Origin: Anthracocystis setariae | Lineage: Eukaryota > Basidiomycota > Ustilaginomycetes > Ustilaginales > Ustilaginaceae | Length of the DNA stretch: 64,000 nt | Assembly: GCA_928724745.1 (NCBI GenBank) | Contig: CAKMXJ010000032.1 | Location: forward strand, 496,001-560,000 | Direction: 5' to 3' | Part shown: one piece after another, positions 1 to 9,969 of the stretch | Numbering within the stretch: position 1 is the first letter of the stretch | How the letters are laid out: every line of letters starts with the position of its first letter | Notes under the pieces: generated by a model | What the model saw: the letters and a program-made list of their open reading frames with translations, nothing else | The model's database searches: none | What the model was told of the DNA's origin: nothing | Made by a program: the position numbers and the translations under genes

Positions 1-2
1 TT

Positions 3-2681
3 GATCCCGATCATTATCCTCTACCTAACCCCGATGATCTCCGCGAACGTTTGGCCGGCGCCAAGTTCATTACAACGTTCGACCTACGAAAGGCCTTCTA
101 CCAGATGCCCCTACATCCTGATGATCGCTGGAAAGCCACGGTCCTAACTCACCGCGGCCAGGAGACACTTTCCTGCACGATCATGGGCCAATCCCGTTCC
201 GTCGCCTTCCTCCAGAGAACGTTGACGGAAGCCTTCGGAGCTGCTGGACTTGCCGACAAAACCTTTGTCTACGTTGACGATTTCGGCGTGCGTTCCGCTA
301 CAGCCGACGCTCACCTGCAAGACGTCCGCGCTGTGATGAACGTTATTCGCCACCTCGGCCTTACTCTCGCCCGCGACAAGGCGCACGTCGCACGGGCCGA
401 AGTTCCCCTCCTTGGTCATCTCGTCTCCGGTCGTGGAACTCGACTTCACCCTGATAAGTGCACGGCTATCCAGAATATCCAATACCCGACTACGCTCAAC
501 CAGTTGGAATACATCGTTGGATTCTTCTCTTACTACAAAACATACGTTTCGCGATTCGCAGCCCTGATCCAGCCCCTTCAACGCCTCAAGACTCTGCTTC
601 TCAAAGGTGCTCCGCCCGGAGGCCACGCCAGGAAAAAGCATTGCTCTACCACCGCCGTTCCTGAAGACCCCGCCGCCCAACAAGCCTTGCACGAGCTGAA
701 GGCCATCCTCCAGGATCGAGTTCTCCACTTCCCCGATTACTCCAAACCCTTCCTCGTGTACGTCGACGCCTCGCAGCAACACGGCTTCGCTCTTGCCTTA
801 CATCAGAACCGCCCGACATCCTCGTCAATCTCCCCTGCCGAAGTCCCCATTTGGTTCGACTCCCGCGCCCTGCAGCCCGCCGAACGCACATATTGGCCAA
901 CTGAGCTCGAAGCCGCGGCTGCGGTCTGGGCCCTTCAGCGAACCAAACGCTTCCTCGACGCCTCACCAGGTCCTCACATCCTATTCACAGATCACCTCGC
1001 TGTCACCAGCATAGCCGACGCAAAGCCTTTCTCTGTAACACCTGCATCCCGAAACCCTCGCCTTATCCGTTTCGCACTCCTCTTGGCAGAGTTCCGGCCC
1101 AAGCTGCAGTTTATGCACCGCAAAGGCATGTACATGACACATGTCGACGCCTTAAGCCGCATCCAGGCAGCGGACGCCTCTTCCCTCACCGCCACAGCTC
1201 ATCATGTTTCCATCAGTCCCGCCCTCCAGGAATCCATTGCATCCAGCCAGCGTTCTGACTCACCTATGGCTCGTATCGCTAAAGACCTCGTAGCTAAAGC
1301 CGCTGGTCAACGCCCCTTCTTACACAACGGATGGGGTCTAGACGCCGCAGGTCTCCTCCACAAAGTCGATGAAGACGGCAAGTGGCGCATTTGCATTGGA
1401 CCAACAGCCCTTCCGCAAGTCATCGCCCTTGCTCACACTGGCCACCTCGGAGTCAGCGCCACCTTTGATCGGTTTCGCCAAGTGGCTTATGCGCCTCATC
1501 TGCTTCGCCACGTCAAAACCTTCGTTCGCCGCTGCACTCGTTGTCAGCAAACAGCGACACTGCGCCATCGTCCCTACGGCTCCTTGCAACCACTTCCAAG
1601 TCCGCACGCTCCCTTTCTCACACTGTCATGCGATTTCATCGTCCGGCTACCTCCAGTCCGTTCCCACTTCGACCGCGACCTCCTTGATACGATCTTAGTT
1701 ATTACCGACACTGCAACCCGCCGAATCTACCTGCTCTCCGGCGCTACCACGTGGACGGCAGAACAATGGAGCTTCCGCTTCGCAGAACGCCTCCTACCTC
1801 ATGTCGGCTACCCAACTCGACTCATTAGCGATCGCGACTCACGATTAACCTCGGCCTTTTGGAAGTCTCTTAACGCTCGCTACGGCTGCGAATTAGTTCA
1901 CTCCGCTGCTCACCACAAGAGCGACGGGCAAAGTGAACGCGCTATTCAATCGGTCGAAATGGCCCTACGTGGTCTATGCAATGCTTGGTCAGATGACTGG
2001 GCTAACCACCTCCCGCTCGTCGAGCTACTCTTGGGAAACCGAGTTAATTCTTCGTTGAACGCAGCCCCTAACGATCTAGTGTATGGCGTCAAGCTCCGCG
2101 ATCCATTTACAGCGCTTCAACAGGAATCCGCTATTCACCCGCACCATTCACAAGCCGGTGACCTTGCTATATCCGAGCGTCGCTTAGCATTTCGAAAGGA
2201 AGCCCTCGACCATCTCGCAGCAGCGCAAGCTTACATGAAACTCCGTTACGATCGCCTTCATGACCCTCCGCCCTCACTCCATGTTGGTGACTGGGTCTGG
2301 CTCAACATCGGCGATGGGTACGGCGTCCCTAAAAGTCATCTTCCTGTCGATCGCCGTCTCGGCGTACAACGCTTAGGTCCTTACCGAATTCGCCGCGTCG
2401 TGAGCGATCTCGCTTATGAACTCGACTTACCGTCGGACTCCCGCCTTCACCCCGTTATCTCCATCCAACATCTGGAGACCTACACTCCCACGAATCAACC
2501 ACCTCACGAGCAGCGCATCACCCAAATCCTAAAGGCTCGTACACTCAAGACTCGAGGGCTGCAATACCTTGTTCGATATGGTCATGCCGGTCGCGATCGT
2601 TGGGTTCCGGCCTCCTCGGTTACAGACCCGGCCGTCCTCAGCGACTGGCGCGCTCGCCACACCTCCGAAACCTCCACTTAA
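3..2681 (+). CDS. Ty3/gypsy pol polyprotein, 5'-truncated by the window edge
   Basis: The frame is open from base 3, so the true start is upstream; codons before base 51 read YPLPNPDDLRERLAGAKF, the usual N-terminal motif of gypsy RT. Visible parts, in order: RT with catalytic VYVDD (about bases 264-280); the MGQSRSVAFLQR segment matches the variant MG..S.A..QR found in fungal Tf1-like elements rather than the commoner GLxNAP. RNase H follows with YVDASQ, TELEA and FTDH acidic residues. Integrase has an HHCC zinc finger (HTGHLG...CTRCQQ), then the D-D-E triad in CDFI, SDRDSR and QSERA. A GPY/F module (RLGPYRI) and a C-terminal chromodomain (ITQILKAR...YLVRYGHAGRDRWVPASSV) complete it. It synthesises and integrates element cDNA. 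No inactivating lesion is visible. Confidence 0.93.
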   Translation, partial: DPDHYPLPNPDDLRERLAGAKFITTFDLRKAFYQMPLHPDDRWKATVLTHRGQETLSCTIMGQSRSVAFLQRTLTEAFGAAGLADKTFVYVDDFGVRSATADAHLQDVRAVMNVIRHLGLTLARDKAHVARAEVPLLGHLVSGRGTRLHPDKCTAIQNIQYPTTLNQLEYIVGFFSYYKTYVSRFAALIQPLQRLKTLLLKGAPPGGHARKKHCSTTAVPEDPAAQQALHELKAILQDRVLHFPDYSKPFLVYVDASQQHGFALALHQNRPTSSSISPAEVPIWFDSRALQPAERTYWPTELEAAAAVWALQRTKRFLDASPGPHILFTDHLAVTSIADAKPFSVTPASRNPRLIRFALLLAEFRPKLQFMHRKGMYMTHVDALSRIQAADASSLTATAHHVSISPALQESIASSQRSDSPMARIAKDLVAKAAGQRPFLHNGWGLDAAGLLHKVDEDGKWRICIGPTALPQVIALAHTGHLGVSATFDRFRQVAYAPHLLRHVKTFVRRCTRCQQTATLRHRPYGSLQPLPSPHAPFLTLSCDFIVRLPPVRSHFDRDLLDTILVITDTATRRIYLLSGATTWTAEQWSFRFAERLLPHVGYPTRLISDRDSRLTSAFWKSLNARYGCELVHSAAHHKSDGQSERAIQSVEMALRGLCNAWSDDWANHLPLVELLLGNRVNSSLNAAPNDLVYGVKLRDPFTALQQESAIHPHHSQAGDLAISERRLAFRKEALDHLAAAQAYMKLRYDRLHDPPPSLHVGDWVWLNIGDGYGVPKSHLPVDRRLGVQRLGPYRIRRVVSDLAYELDLPSDSRLHPVISIQHLETYTPTNQPPHEQRITQILKARTLKTRGLQYLVRYGHAGRDRWVPASSVTDPAVLSDWRARHTSETST

Positions 2682-2834
2682 CTCTCGTTCCGCCTCGATC
2701 TCGATCCACGTTTCTGTCTCGCGTCGTTCCCAGTTCTCGCACGTTTCGCATCTCGTCTTTCTCGCTTTCCTCCCGTATCGTTTTCAGGTTTCGTCTCGTT
2801 CTTGCAGCGGAGCTGCTTCCTTTAGGGGGGGCAG

Positions 2835-3007
2835 TGTCAGGTGACTACCTGACTACCGCTTAGCTAATCAGTCTCACGTGCAGGACAAGTGCATATACGA
2901 TCACTCGCCTGTATATATATTCTGCTCCGTTCCGGTTTCAGCTCTCTTTAGGAACGTCATCTCAATTTCACGCTTAAAACCGCATACAATCGTGCGAAAG
3001 CGTGACA
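2835..3007 (+). repeat. putative 3' LTR of the retrotransposon
   Basis: It starts with TGTCA directly after a G-rich polypurine tract and ends with TGACA at 3003-3007, giving a perfect 5-bp terminal inverted repeat; length would be 173 bp. A TATA-like run lies at 2912-2920. The right edge is inferred only from the inverted repeat because the 5' LTR is outside the window; the flanking gtacc (3008-3012) would be the target duplication. The left edge is secure, the right edge is tentative. Confidence 0.65.
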
Positions 3008-3808
3008 GTACCAGAGCGTTACTTATACAGTATGCATGCAAGCCCACACCTCCTATTCGGTAACTCAACTTTGCCTCGTCTTGGTCATCTGCGGATCGAG
3101 TGTAACAAGCTTGGACGCTATGATCTCGATCATCGAAGAGGATTCCCCGCATCTTACTACTACTTGTACTATCTAATTGCCAAGACCAAGCCCGCTCACA
3201 GCAGACTTGACCTTGCACCTTGCATCAACGTGTCAAAAGCATTCATCCGTCCACTTCGATCCAAGCTTGACTTGGCCTGGCCTGGCTTGGCTTGGCTTGG
3301 CTTGGCTTGGCTTGGCTTGTTGATCGTAGCGGAATCCGCATTCGACCATATGCGCGCTAGAGGCTGATGAGTGGCTGAGGCTGTGAATGATGCCAAACAA
3401 ATTGGTCTCGAGGCTGACACAGTATTAATAAACTCGACTCGAGGTGCAGGCTTTGGCTTCGGTTTCAGCATGTGAGATCTCCTCTTTGATGGAAAACAAA
3501 AGATATATTGAGCCACCCGGCCGATTCTGAAGATGCAGTGTAGTCGTGGATGTCTGTGCATTACCGTCTTCCGACACCGTTTACTCCGACCGCAGGCTGC
3601 ACCGTTAAAAAAAGGCAAAAAAAAAGGTAAAAAAGGTGTGGTCGGATGCAGTTCAGCCGACACTCTCTCGCGGCGAAAAGAGCATAGAGGCCCAGTTGTC
3701 CAACACCACCATCGCTTTCCGTTGCATCCTTCCTCTGTGCCATCACCTTTGCTTTCCCCCCTTCCTGACGCATCTCCAAGTGTAGCACATCCGTTGCCGC
3801 TTGGTTTC
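3008..3808. other. intergenic region with (CTTGG)n pentamer array, promoter side of LTA4H
   Basis: No gene is seen. A pentanucleotide array of CTTGG units with CCTGG variants lies at 3271-3320. A lysine-coding A-rich run (about 3607-3632) precedes the aminopeptidase start. An in-frame ATG at 3533 would extend the aminopeptidase by 92 residues of low-complexity sequence, but I regard that stretch as 5' UTR. Confidence 0.6.
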
Positions 3809-6131
3809 ATGCTGCTGATTCCTCGACTCTCTCCTTCGTCGTTCTCTGTGTCTCGTTCTTTTGGCTCGTTCGCTCCAAAGCTCCGTTTCGGTTCCTTACC
3901 ACCCCCACCCTTCGCTGCTGTCTCTGCCCGCACAGCACTTCGACCTCTCGCTACTCCTATCCCACTTCAACACAAATCCACACGCTACCTGAGCAGCTCA
4001 ACTGCACATCTCGCAAACATGACTTGGACCGCACCGGACCCTACCACCGTTGGCGCTCCCCGCCCTCGCGTTCCCGAGGATCTCCACACCCATGCCAAGG
4101 TAGCCGAGTACAAGCCCGTCCATCTTCACCTCGACTGGAACATCGATTGGGAAACTCGCATCATCTCTGGTCGTGTATCTCACGTCATCGAGCTCATCCA
4201 ACCCGGTCTCACCTCCATCATTCTCGATGCCAGCTACCTCAACATCAGCTCGGTCCACGTCGAGGGCAGCAACGTTGACTACACCCTTGGCACCCAACGC
4301 GGCACCCTCGGTGCTCCTCTTCGCATCCCCATCCCTTCCTCCATCAACAAGACTGGCGACAAGGTTCACGTCGACATCGAATACAGCACTACCGAACACT
4401 GCACTGCTCTCGGCTGGCTCACAAAACAGCAGACCGCTGGCAAGACCAACCCTTTCCTCTACTCCCAGTGCCAGGCTATCCACTGTCGCTCTCTCGTTCC
4501 CTGCATCGACTCGCCCTCCCACAAGATCACCTACACCGCCAGCGTCAAGTCGCGCATCCCTGTCCTCATGTCCGCCCTCAAGGACGATTCCAAGCCCGAC
4601 GAGCCCAACACGTACCACTTTAAGCAACCCGTCGGTATCCCCTCTTACCTCATCGCCATCGTCGGCGGTGACCTCGAATTCCGAAAGCTCGGCGAAAGGA
4701 CTGGTATCTGGGCCGAACCGCCCAACGCCGACGCCGTTCAGTGGGAGTTTGAAGCCGATGCCGAGCGATTCCTCGAGCACGCCGAGAAGGTCATTTCTCC
4801 TTACTCCTGGACTCGTTACGATTCCGTCGTTCTGCCTCCCTCCTTCCCCTACGGCGGTATGGAGAATGCCAACCTCACCACCCTCACCCCTTCGCTCGTC
4901 TGTGGTGACCGCAGCTTGACCGACGTGCTGCTGCATGAGCTCTGCCACTCTTGGTCCGGCAACCTCACTTCGTGCGCCAATTGGACCCACTTCTGGCTCA
5001 ACGAAGGCTGGACCGTCTACCTCGAGCGTCTGCTCCTCCAGGATGTGCATGGGCCCAAGGAAGGTCCTGCGCACCGCGGGTTTTCCTACATCATCGGTTC
5101 CAAGGCTTTGAAGGATGCCTTGGAGCAATTTAGCGACCACCCCAGATTCCAGCGTCTCATGCCGGTATTCAAGGGCGGTGAGGATCCCGATGACGCCTTC
5201 TCGTCCATTCCGTACGAGAAGGGCTCCAACTTCCTCCTCCACCTCGAACGCACCGTCGGCGGCCTGCAGAACTTCCTCCCCTACGCAAAGTCGTACTTCC
5301 ACGCATTCTACAACCGTTCCGTCACCACGCAGGAGTGGAAGGAGCACCTGTTTACCTTCTTCGAGTCCAACAACGAGGCGACCGAGGCGCTCAACAAGGT
5401 GGACTGGGATGCTTGGCTGCATGGCGAGGGACTTGAGCTGCCGGTCAAGATGGAGTACGACACTACGCTCGCTGAGCAGGCGTTCCAGTTGGCTGACAGG
5501 TGGATTCAGGTTATCGAGGGACACCAGTCGGTCGAAAACGCTCACTTTGACAAGGAGGACATCAAGGGCTGGAATGCCAACCAGGTCGTCGTTTTCCTCG
5601 AGCGTCTCCATGCGGGTCCCAAGGTGCCCAGCGCTGTCACGGATAAGCTCGACGAGATCTATGGCTTCTCCAAGGCTACCAATGGCGAAGTGCTGCTGCG
5701 CTTTTTCGAGGTCGCGCTCGAGGTAAAGGACGGCAAGTATGCGCACCAGGCGGCTGAGTGGGTCAAGGGTCAGGGTAGGATGAAGTTCTGTCGAACCATT
5801 TACCGCGCTTTGAACAAGGTCGAGCCTGAGCTGGCCAAGAAGACGTTCCTCGAGAACAAGTCATTCTATCATCCGATTGCTGCGGCACAGATTGAAAAGG
5901 TATGTTGCGTGTCCCCTTAACCCCCGCGTGTTTTTTTTTTTTTTTTTTGGCTTGGTTGTCCGGATTGGTGTGCATCGAGCGTGGTCTCGCTCGGTGTGGG
6001 AGGCAGTTAGGAACGGGAATACTGACACGCTTTCGAGAGGCGCGGTTCGGTTCGTCCGTTTTCCCCTCCTCCCCCTTTGTTCTCTCTTTCTTCTTTCCCC
6101 CCTCCCTTTCTTCTAGGATCTTGGTCTTTGA
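3809..6131 (+). CDS. LTA4H: leukotriene A4 hydrolase / M1-family aminopeptidase (two exons)
   Basis: Exons 3809-5899 and 6117-6131 give 701 aa. This is a zinc metallopeptidase of the M1 family, with the GGMEN substrate motif (residues about 349-353) and HELCH-18-E zinc site (H376, H380, E399), followed by the alpha-helical LTA4H C-terminal domain. Fungal members act as aminopeptidases and epoxide hydrolases. The start at 3809 gives an Arg/Ser-rich, acid-free leader resembling a mitochondrial presequence; a second ATG at 4019 gives a 631-aa cytosolic form close to the family's usual 610-670 aa, so dual targeting is plausible. The intron begins at 5900 (gtatgt) in phase 0; the proximal acceptor at 6115-6116 adds only D-L-G-L and a stop. 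A second acceptor at 6223-6224 instead continues in frame into MOD5 (see next entries). Confidence 0.9.
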
Positions 6132-6224
6132 ATCCCGCGTAACAAGTGTCGAGTCGTGTATAGTGCAACTGTTTCTTAACTCAATCCAAATCGTCTTTTT
6201 TTCTTTCTTTGCCTTTTTGTTTAG
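5900..6224 (+). other. last LTA4H intron with two competing 3' splice sites
   Basis: One donor (gtatgt at 5900) faces two acceptors: ttctag ending 6116 and gtttag ending 6224. Each has a long pyrimidine tract and a plausible branch sequence (ctgac near 6022; cttaac near 6175). The codons after each acceptor are nearly the same: gat ctt ggt ctt tga against gat ctc ggt gtg cgt cag. Both are phase 0. The first terminates LTA4H; the second runs into the MOD5 frame. An 18-base T run lies at 5931-5948. The only ATG in this interval is inside the donor (gtATGt), and its own frame ends at 6246 without joining MOD5. Confidence 0.8.
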
Positions 6225-7901
6225 GATCTCGGTGTGCGTCAGGTAGGAGGCGATGTGGTGACGATTTTCGGGAGTACTGGGGTGGGTAAGACGAGGTTGT
6301 CGGTTGAGCTCGCTGTGGCTATTGCCGATGGAGGAGGGGGGAGGGGGTTTGGGGGGTATGTGGGTGGCGAGGTGATTTCGTGTGATAGTATGCAGATTTA
6401 TCGAGGGTTGGATATCATTACAAACAAGGCGAGTGAGGGGGAGATGCATGGGGTGCCACATCATCTTTTGGGGTTTCTCGATCCGGCCGAGGAGGGGTAT
6501 GATGTGTCGCGCTTTGTCGAGGATACGAATCGGATTGTGAGCGGTCTAGCGAGGGAGCGGAAGGTGGCGATCGTATGTGGTGGAACGACGTATTATTTGC
6601 AGCATTTGCTGTTTCCGGGTAGGTTGATCACGTCGACTGCTGGGGAGGAAGGGAGGCAAGCGAGGGTGGAGCTCGATGGGAATGAAGCGTATCAAAGGTT
6701 GGATGAGGAGCAGAAACGGTTGTTGGCCGAGGTGGGCGTTTCGACGTCGGACAAGAGTGACTTGACGACGCGAGCCACGAATGATGCGACGTTGGGGGTC
6801 AAGTTGTGGAAGGTGCTCCAAGTGGTGGATCCGGTGATGGCGCAAAGGTGGCATTATCGTGACTCGCGCAAGGTGGCCAACTCTCTGCGCGTGTTCAAGT
6901 CGACGGGACGTGCGCATTCCGATCTGATCGCTGAGCAGGATCAGCTCGACCATCGCCAATCGCCCACGCAATTGGAAGAGAGAGGGGAGCGAGGAGTGAG
7001 TGGATATCGAAAGCTACTGTTCTGGCTATGGTGCGAACCGAATATCCACAAAAAGCGATTGGACGATCGGGTGGATGTGATGGTGGATCGTGGGCTTGAA
7101 GCCGAGGTGAGAGAGATGTGCGATATCGCCCGGAGCATGCTCAACGACACGCTCGCCGAAACCGCAAGGTACCAGACCGGCATCTTCCAGACCATCGGCT
7201 ATCGCCAGTTTGCAGAATATCTCGACAAGCTCGAACGCCTCACCGCCACTCCCAGTTGCGCTCAACCACAGCGACAGTGGTGGGAAAAAGCGGTCGAGGA
7301 TACCAAGACGTCGACACGACAGTATGCGAAAAGCCAGCTCAAGTGGGTCCAGAACAAGCTGATTCCGCAAGTGCGTCGTGCCCAATCTTTACTTGGGACG
7401 CAGGGCGATGTCGAGCTGTACCTCCTCGACACGAGCGACGTCGACAAATGGGACGAAAACGTCCTCACCCCCGCTCTCCACATCCTATCATCCTTCCTGA
7501 ACCGCCAACCGCTGCCGGACCCTGCGACGATCTCGAACGCCACCGCGGCCACACACTACCTCTTCTCCGGTCGAACCGCCAACCAAGCCCTCGCAAAACT
7601 CTCCCTCCAAACCCCACCCCACGCACATCCCGGTGAAGGCCGAGCAACCATCGAGGCGAACAAACTATTCACTTGCGAAATTTGCACCTTCGACCCAACC
7701 CATCCAGTCCTGATCCGCGAAATCGACAGAGAAACCCATACCAAAGCAAGACACCACCGCAACAACGTCAAACGCCGGATGAGCGTCCACGAAAAGGCGC
7801 AGCGCATCCAAGCCAAAATCGATGCCGGCAAACATAAAACCCTCCTCCGCCAATCCACCAAGTCTCATCATCATCCTGCTTCAACAGAGGAACAAAACTA
7901 A
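6225..7901 (+). CDS. MOD5: tRNA dimethylallyltransferase (isopentenyltransferase), exon without its own ATG
   Basis: This 558-codon exon encodes the enzyme that transfers a dimethylallyl group to A37 of tRNAs reading UNN codons (i6A37). The P-loop GSTGVGKT is near its start, followed by ISCDSMQIYRGLDIITNK and GGTTYYLQHLLF, both family hallmarks, and a C-terminal C2H2 (matrin-type) zinc finger CEIC...HTKARHH typical of eukaryotic Mod5/TRIT1. The frame has a stop at 6222-6224, inside the acceptor, and no ATG before the P-loop; the first in-frame Met lies beyond it (in DSMQIY). The enzyme therefore must start in an upstream exon, and the phase-0 join to LTA4H (3809-5899) is the only one I can see, giving a 1255-aa fusion. 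An internal start at LTA4H Met 5779 (MKFCRT), or a non-AUG start, would give a near-normal-size Mod5. Confidence 0.88.
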   Translation, partial: DLGVRQVGGDVVTIFGSTGVGKTRLSVELAVAIADGGGGRGFGGYVGGEVISCDSMQIYRGLDIITNKASEGEMHGVPHHLLGFLDPAEEGYDVSRFVEDTNRIVSGLARERKVAIVCGGTTYYLQHLLFPGRLITSTAGEEGRQARVELDGNEAYQRLDEEQKRLLAEVGVSTSDKSDLTTRATNDATLGVKLWKVLQVVDPVMAQRWHYRDSRKVANSLRVFKSTGRAHSDLIAEQDQLDHRQSPTQLEERGERGVSGYRKLLFWLWCEPNIHKKRLDDRVDVMVDRGLEAEVREMCDIARSMLNDTLAETARYQTGIFQTIGYRQFAEYLDKLERLTATPSCAQPQRQWWEKAVEDTKTSTRQYAKSQLKWVQNKLIPQVRRAQSLLGTQGDVELYLLDTSDVDKWDENVLTPALHILSSFLNRQPLPDPATISNATAATHYLFSGRTANQALAKLSLQTPPHAHPGEGRATIEANKLFTCEICTFDPTHPVLIREIDRETHTKARHHRNNVKRRMSVHEKAQRIQAKIDAGKHKTLLRQSTKSHHHPASTEEQN

Positions 7902-8072
7902 CAACCTCACCATAACATCTCCAAACTGTAGACAAACACCCTTCTCGCAGTAAAAATATACCCCCTTCGGAGCGAACGAGCCACACACCGAATCTGAGTG
8001 TAAAGTGACAAAAGTGCGAGACACACCAATAGGCAAGCGAATTGTGAACAACAGTTTCAGAGTAGGAGCGTT

Positions 8073-9466
8073 CTATACGGCTTGGGTGGCGTCGATCTCG
8101 ATGGCGGGCACGATCGACGCCATGAACTTAAGGAAGATGATCATATACTGATCGACTCTCAACCCCTCAACGTCATCCTCTCCCACTGCATCTCCCTCCC
8201 CTGCTGCTGCGCCTTCCCCTGCCGCTTGCGTCGCATCGCTCCCACTTCCGGCACCTGTGACCCTCTTGACGGCGCTGGTAACACTCCACCCCTTCTTCTT
8301 CTTCTTCTCCGCCGTCGTTGGCGCTCCGGACGCTGCTGCTGCTTTCCTCTGCTCCTCGATGACGGAAGCATTCATTCGCTCGATCACCTTCTTCATCACG
8401 CTGGCATGCTTGCATGGGTGGATGCTGGCTGTGGCGACACCGGCCGTGGCCGCGCAACTCGTTGCCGAGCTGTCCGGCCCGGCATGTCCGTGTGGGAAAG
8501 GCTCGATGGTGACCGTCTTCTGTGCGTAGTCCGAGGACACGTCTTCGAAGATCTGGGCGGGCTTGAGCGGTACGCCGTGCTCGTCGTAGCCGACTAGCCA
8601 CATTCGAGGCGTTTGGTAGTACTTGTCGTAAGTGATGATGCAGTCGTACTTTCGCACGGAGAGGAGCTTGTTATTACCTCCTGCCGTGGAACCAGGTGCG
8701 TTGGAGGTGGCTGCCACGGGTACGGCGGCTGTGGCGGGATCGTCCTCTTCCTCAATGCCACCTGCGAGATCGTCGGTCTCATCATCCATATCGGGGATGT
8801 CGGGGATGTCTGGAATGTCGCCAATCTCGTTGGCAGATGAATTGCTGATGCCAACACCAGCTACGCGTGCTGCAAGGTCGTCCTCCTGCCCCTCGGTGAG
8901 TTGATGTTCAGGTGCCAACTGGTCTTCCCCGATGTCTGGGATATCGATCATATCTGTGGCACGACTGCTTCCACCTGTCTGCTGGTCGTAGTGGGTAGCC
9001 ACCCACTGGTCATCTTCGCTCGCATCCGCTCCGGACTCGTCGAAGCTCATAAGCTTTTCATCGTCATCCTTGAGCCCAACTCCGACTCCCCTTTCGATCT
9101 GGCTGACCCGGCGCAGGGAAGGTACACCACAGGAGATGAGGAACTGCTTGTCTTTGGGAAGGTAGTCGCGAGCCTTGGAGGGACTGCCGGAGCACCATTG
9201 CCATGTTGGGAACTTGTACGACAGGAAGTCTCCGGCTGCTACGAACTCGTCTGTGATGGTTGCAATCGGGTAGACAGGCCCAGAAGTACAACAGACATTT
9301 CACCGGGATAGGGAGAGATCAGCAACAATGTCAAATGCTCAATCGTTTAGATGGAGCGTAGAAACCTACCTGGTGTGATCCGACCATGTTCCTTGAACTT
9401 GGACTCCCGCAATACTGGCGCAAGATAGTCGCGCACAGCCCAAAAGTGGGTCTGTAATGCATTCAT
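8073..9466 (-). CDS. ATG3: Atg3, E2-like enzyme for Atg8 lipidation (two exons)
   Basis: Exon 1 is 9370-9466 ([19 protein letters not shown]...) and exon 2 is 8073-9250, separated by a 119-bp intron (gtagg...cacag); together 424 aa. Atg3 accepts Atg8 from Atg7 and passes it to phosphatidylethanolamine on the growing autophagosome. Diagnostic parts: N-terminal helix and [14 protein letters not shown], then [18 protein letters not shown]; the [20 protein letters not shown] core; catalytic cysteine in the [12 protein letters not shown] motif; and [19 protein letters not shown] near the end. The acidic flexible region carries a tandem [10 protein letters not shown] repeat, and a Lys/Ala-rich insertion precedes the C-terminal block. 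Head-to-head with ESF1. Confidence 0.94.
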
Positions 9467-9969
9467 TCTGTTCGATTCGTCGTGGTGGGAGCTCTGTACG
9501 GCTGGGAAGGAATGCCAGGATGATGTTGTTGAAGCTTGCGATCGGTACTCGTTGGGCAAGGTAGTGAGGTAGTGATGGGTGAAAGCTTGACTGCGCCCAA
9601 CGTTAAACGTGTGTGACTGCAACTGCAACTGCAACTGCAATAAGTGGTCCGTGTTTCAGGCAGGCTGTGGTGGACAAGACCCTGAGCGGCATTTGACGAT
9701 CCAAGCTGCGATTGTTTCGCTGCCATAAAAAAGCGCTCTGTTAAACAGGCGCTGAAAATTAATTATTCTAGAAATCCGAACTGTAATGTTAGATTTGATG
9801 ATGATGATGTTCTGCGAAATGTTCGGGTTACGGATTTGAATGGCACCGACTCTTGGAAATTTTTTTGGAAGCTGTTGAATGAACCCTTCCTTTCCGAATT
9901 GAGCATCTTGAACTCTCACACACCGCAGCACGCCACCCCTTCTATCTCAGACAATAGCCATCTTCAACC
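9467..9969. promoter_or_regulatory. shared divergent promoter region ATG3 / ESF1
   Basis: This 503-bp interval lies between the ATG3 and ESF1 start codons. A (TGCAAC)n run on the plus strand sits near 9618-9640 and an AT-rich stretch at 9726-9870. No conserved promoter element could be named with confidence and no gene is seen. Confidence 0.5.

Larger units (their letters stand above)
1..3007 (+). mobile_element. 3' half of a Ty3/gypsy (chromovirus) LTR retrotransposon
   Basis: The window opens inside the reverse transcriptase domain of an LTR retrotransposon and runs through RNase H, integrase and a chromodomain to a polypurine tract (2824-2834) and a 3' LTR. RT-RNaseH-integrase order identifies the Ty3/gypsy superfamily; the C-terminal chromodomain places it among chromoviruses, which target chromatin during integration. 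The gag, protease and 5' LTR lie outside the window. The visible part has no stop or frameshift, so the copy may be young or active. It ends about 0.8 kb upstream of the aminopeptidase gene. Confidence 0.93.

Noticed and set aside
151..260. Apparent degeneration of the RT core (no GLxNAP motif)
   Set aside because: The MG..S.A..QR variant followed by YVDD is a known form in fungal gypsy elements, and the frame is intact.
3998..5746. 582-codon open frame antisense to LTA4H (similarly 10780-12516 and 21685-23280 antisense to ESF1 and the Zn2Cys6 gene)
   Set aside because: Long antisense frames are expected opposite codon-biased GC-rich genes and show no domain.
5902..6246. 114-codon open frame inside the LTA4H intron, considered as a MOD5 first exon
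   Set aside because: Its ATG is part of the donor site, it is read from pyrimidine tracts, and it ends in a different frame from MOD5.
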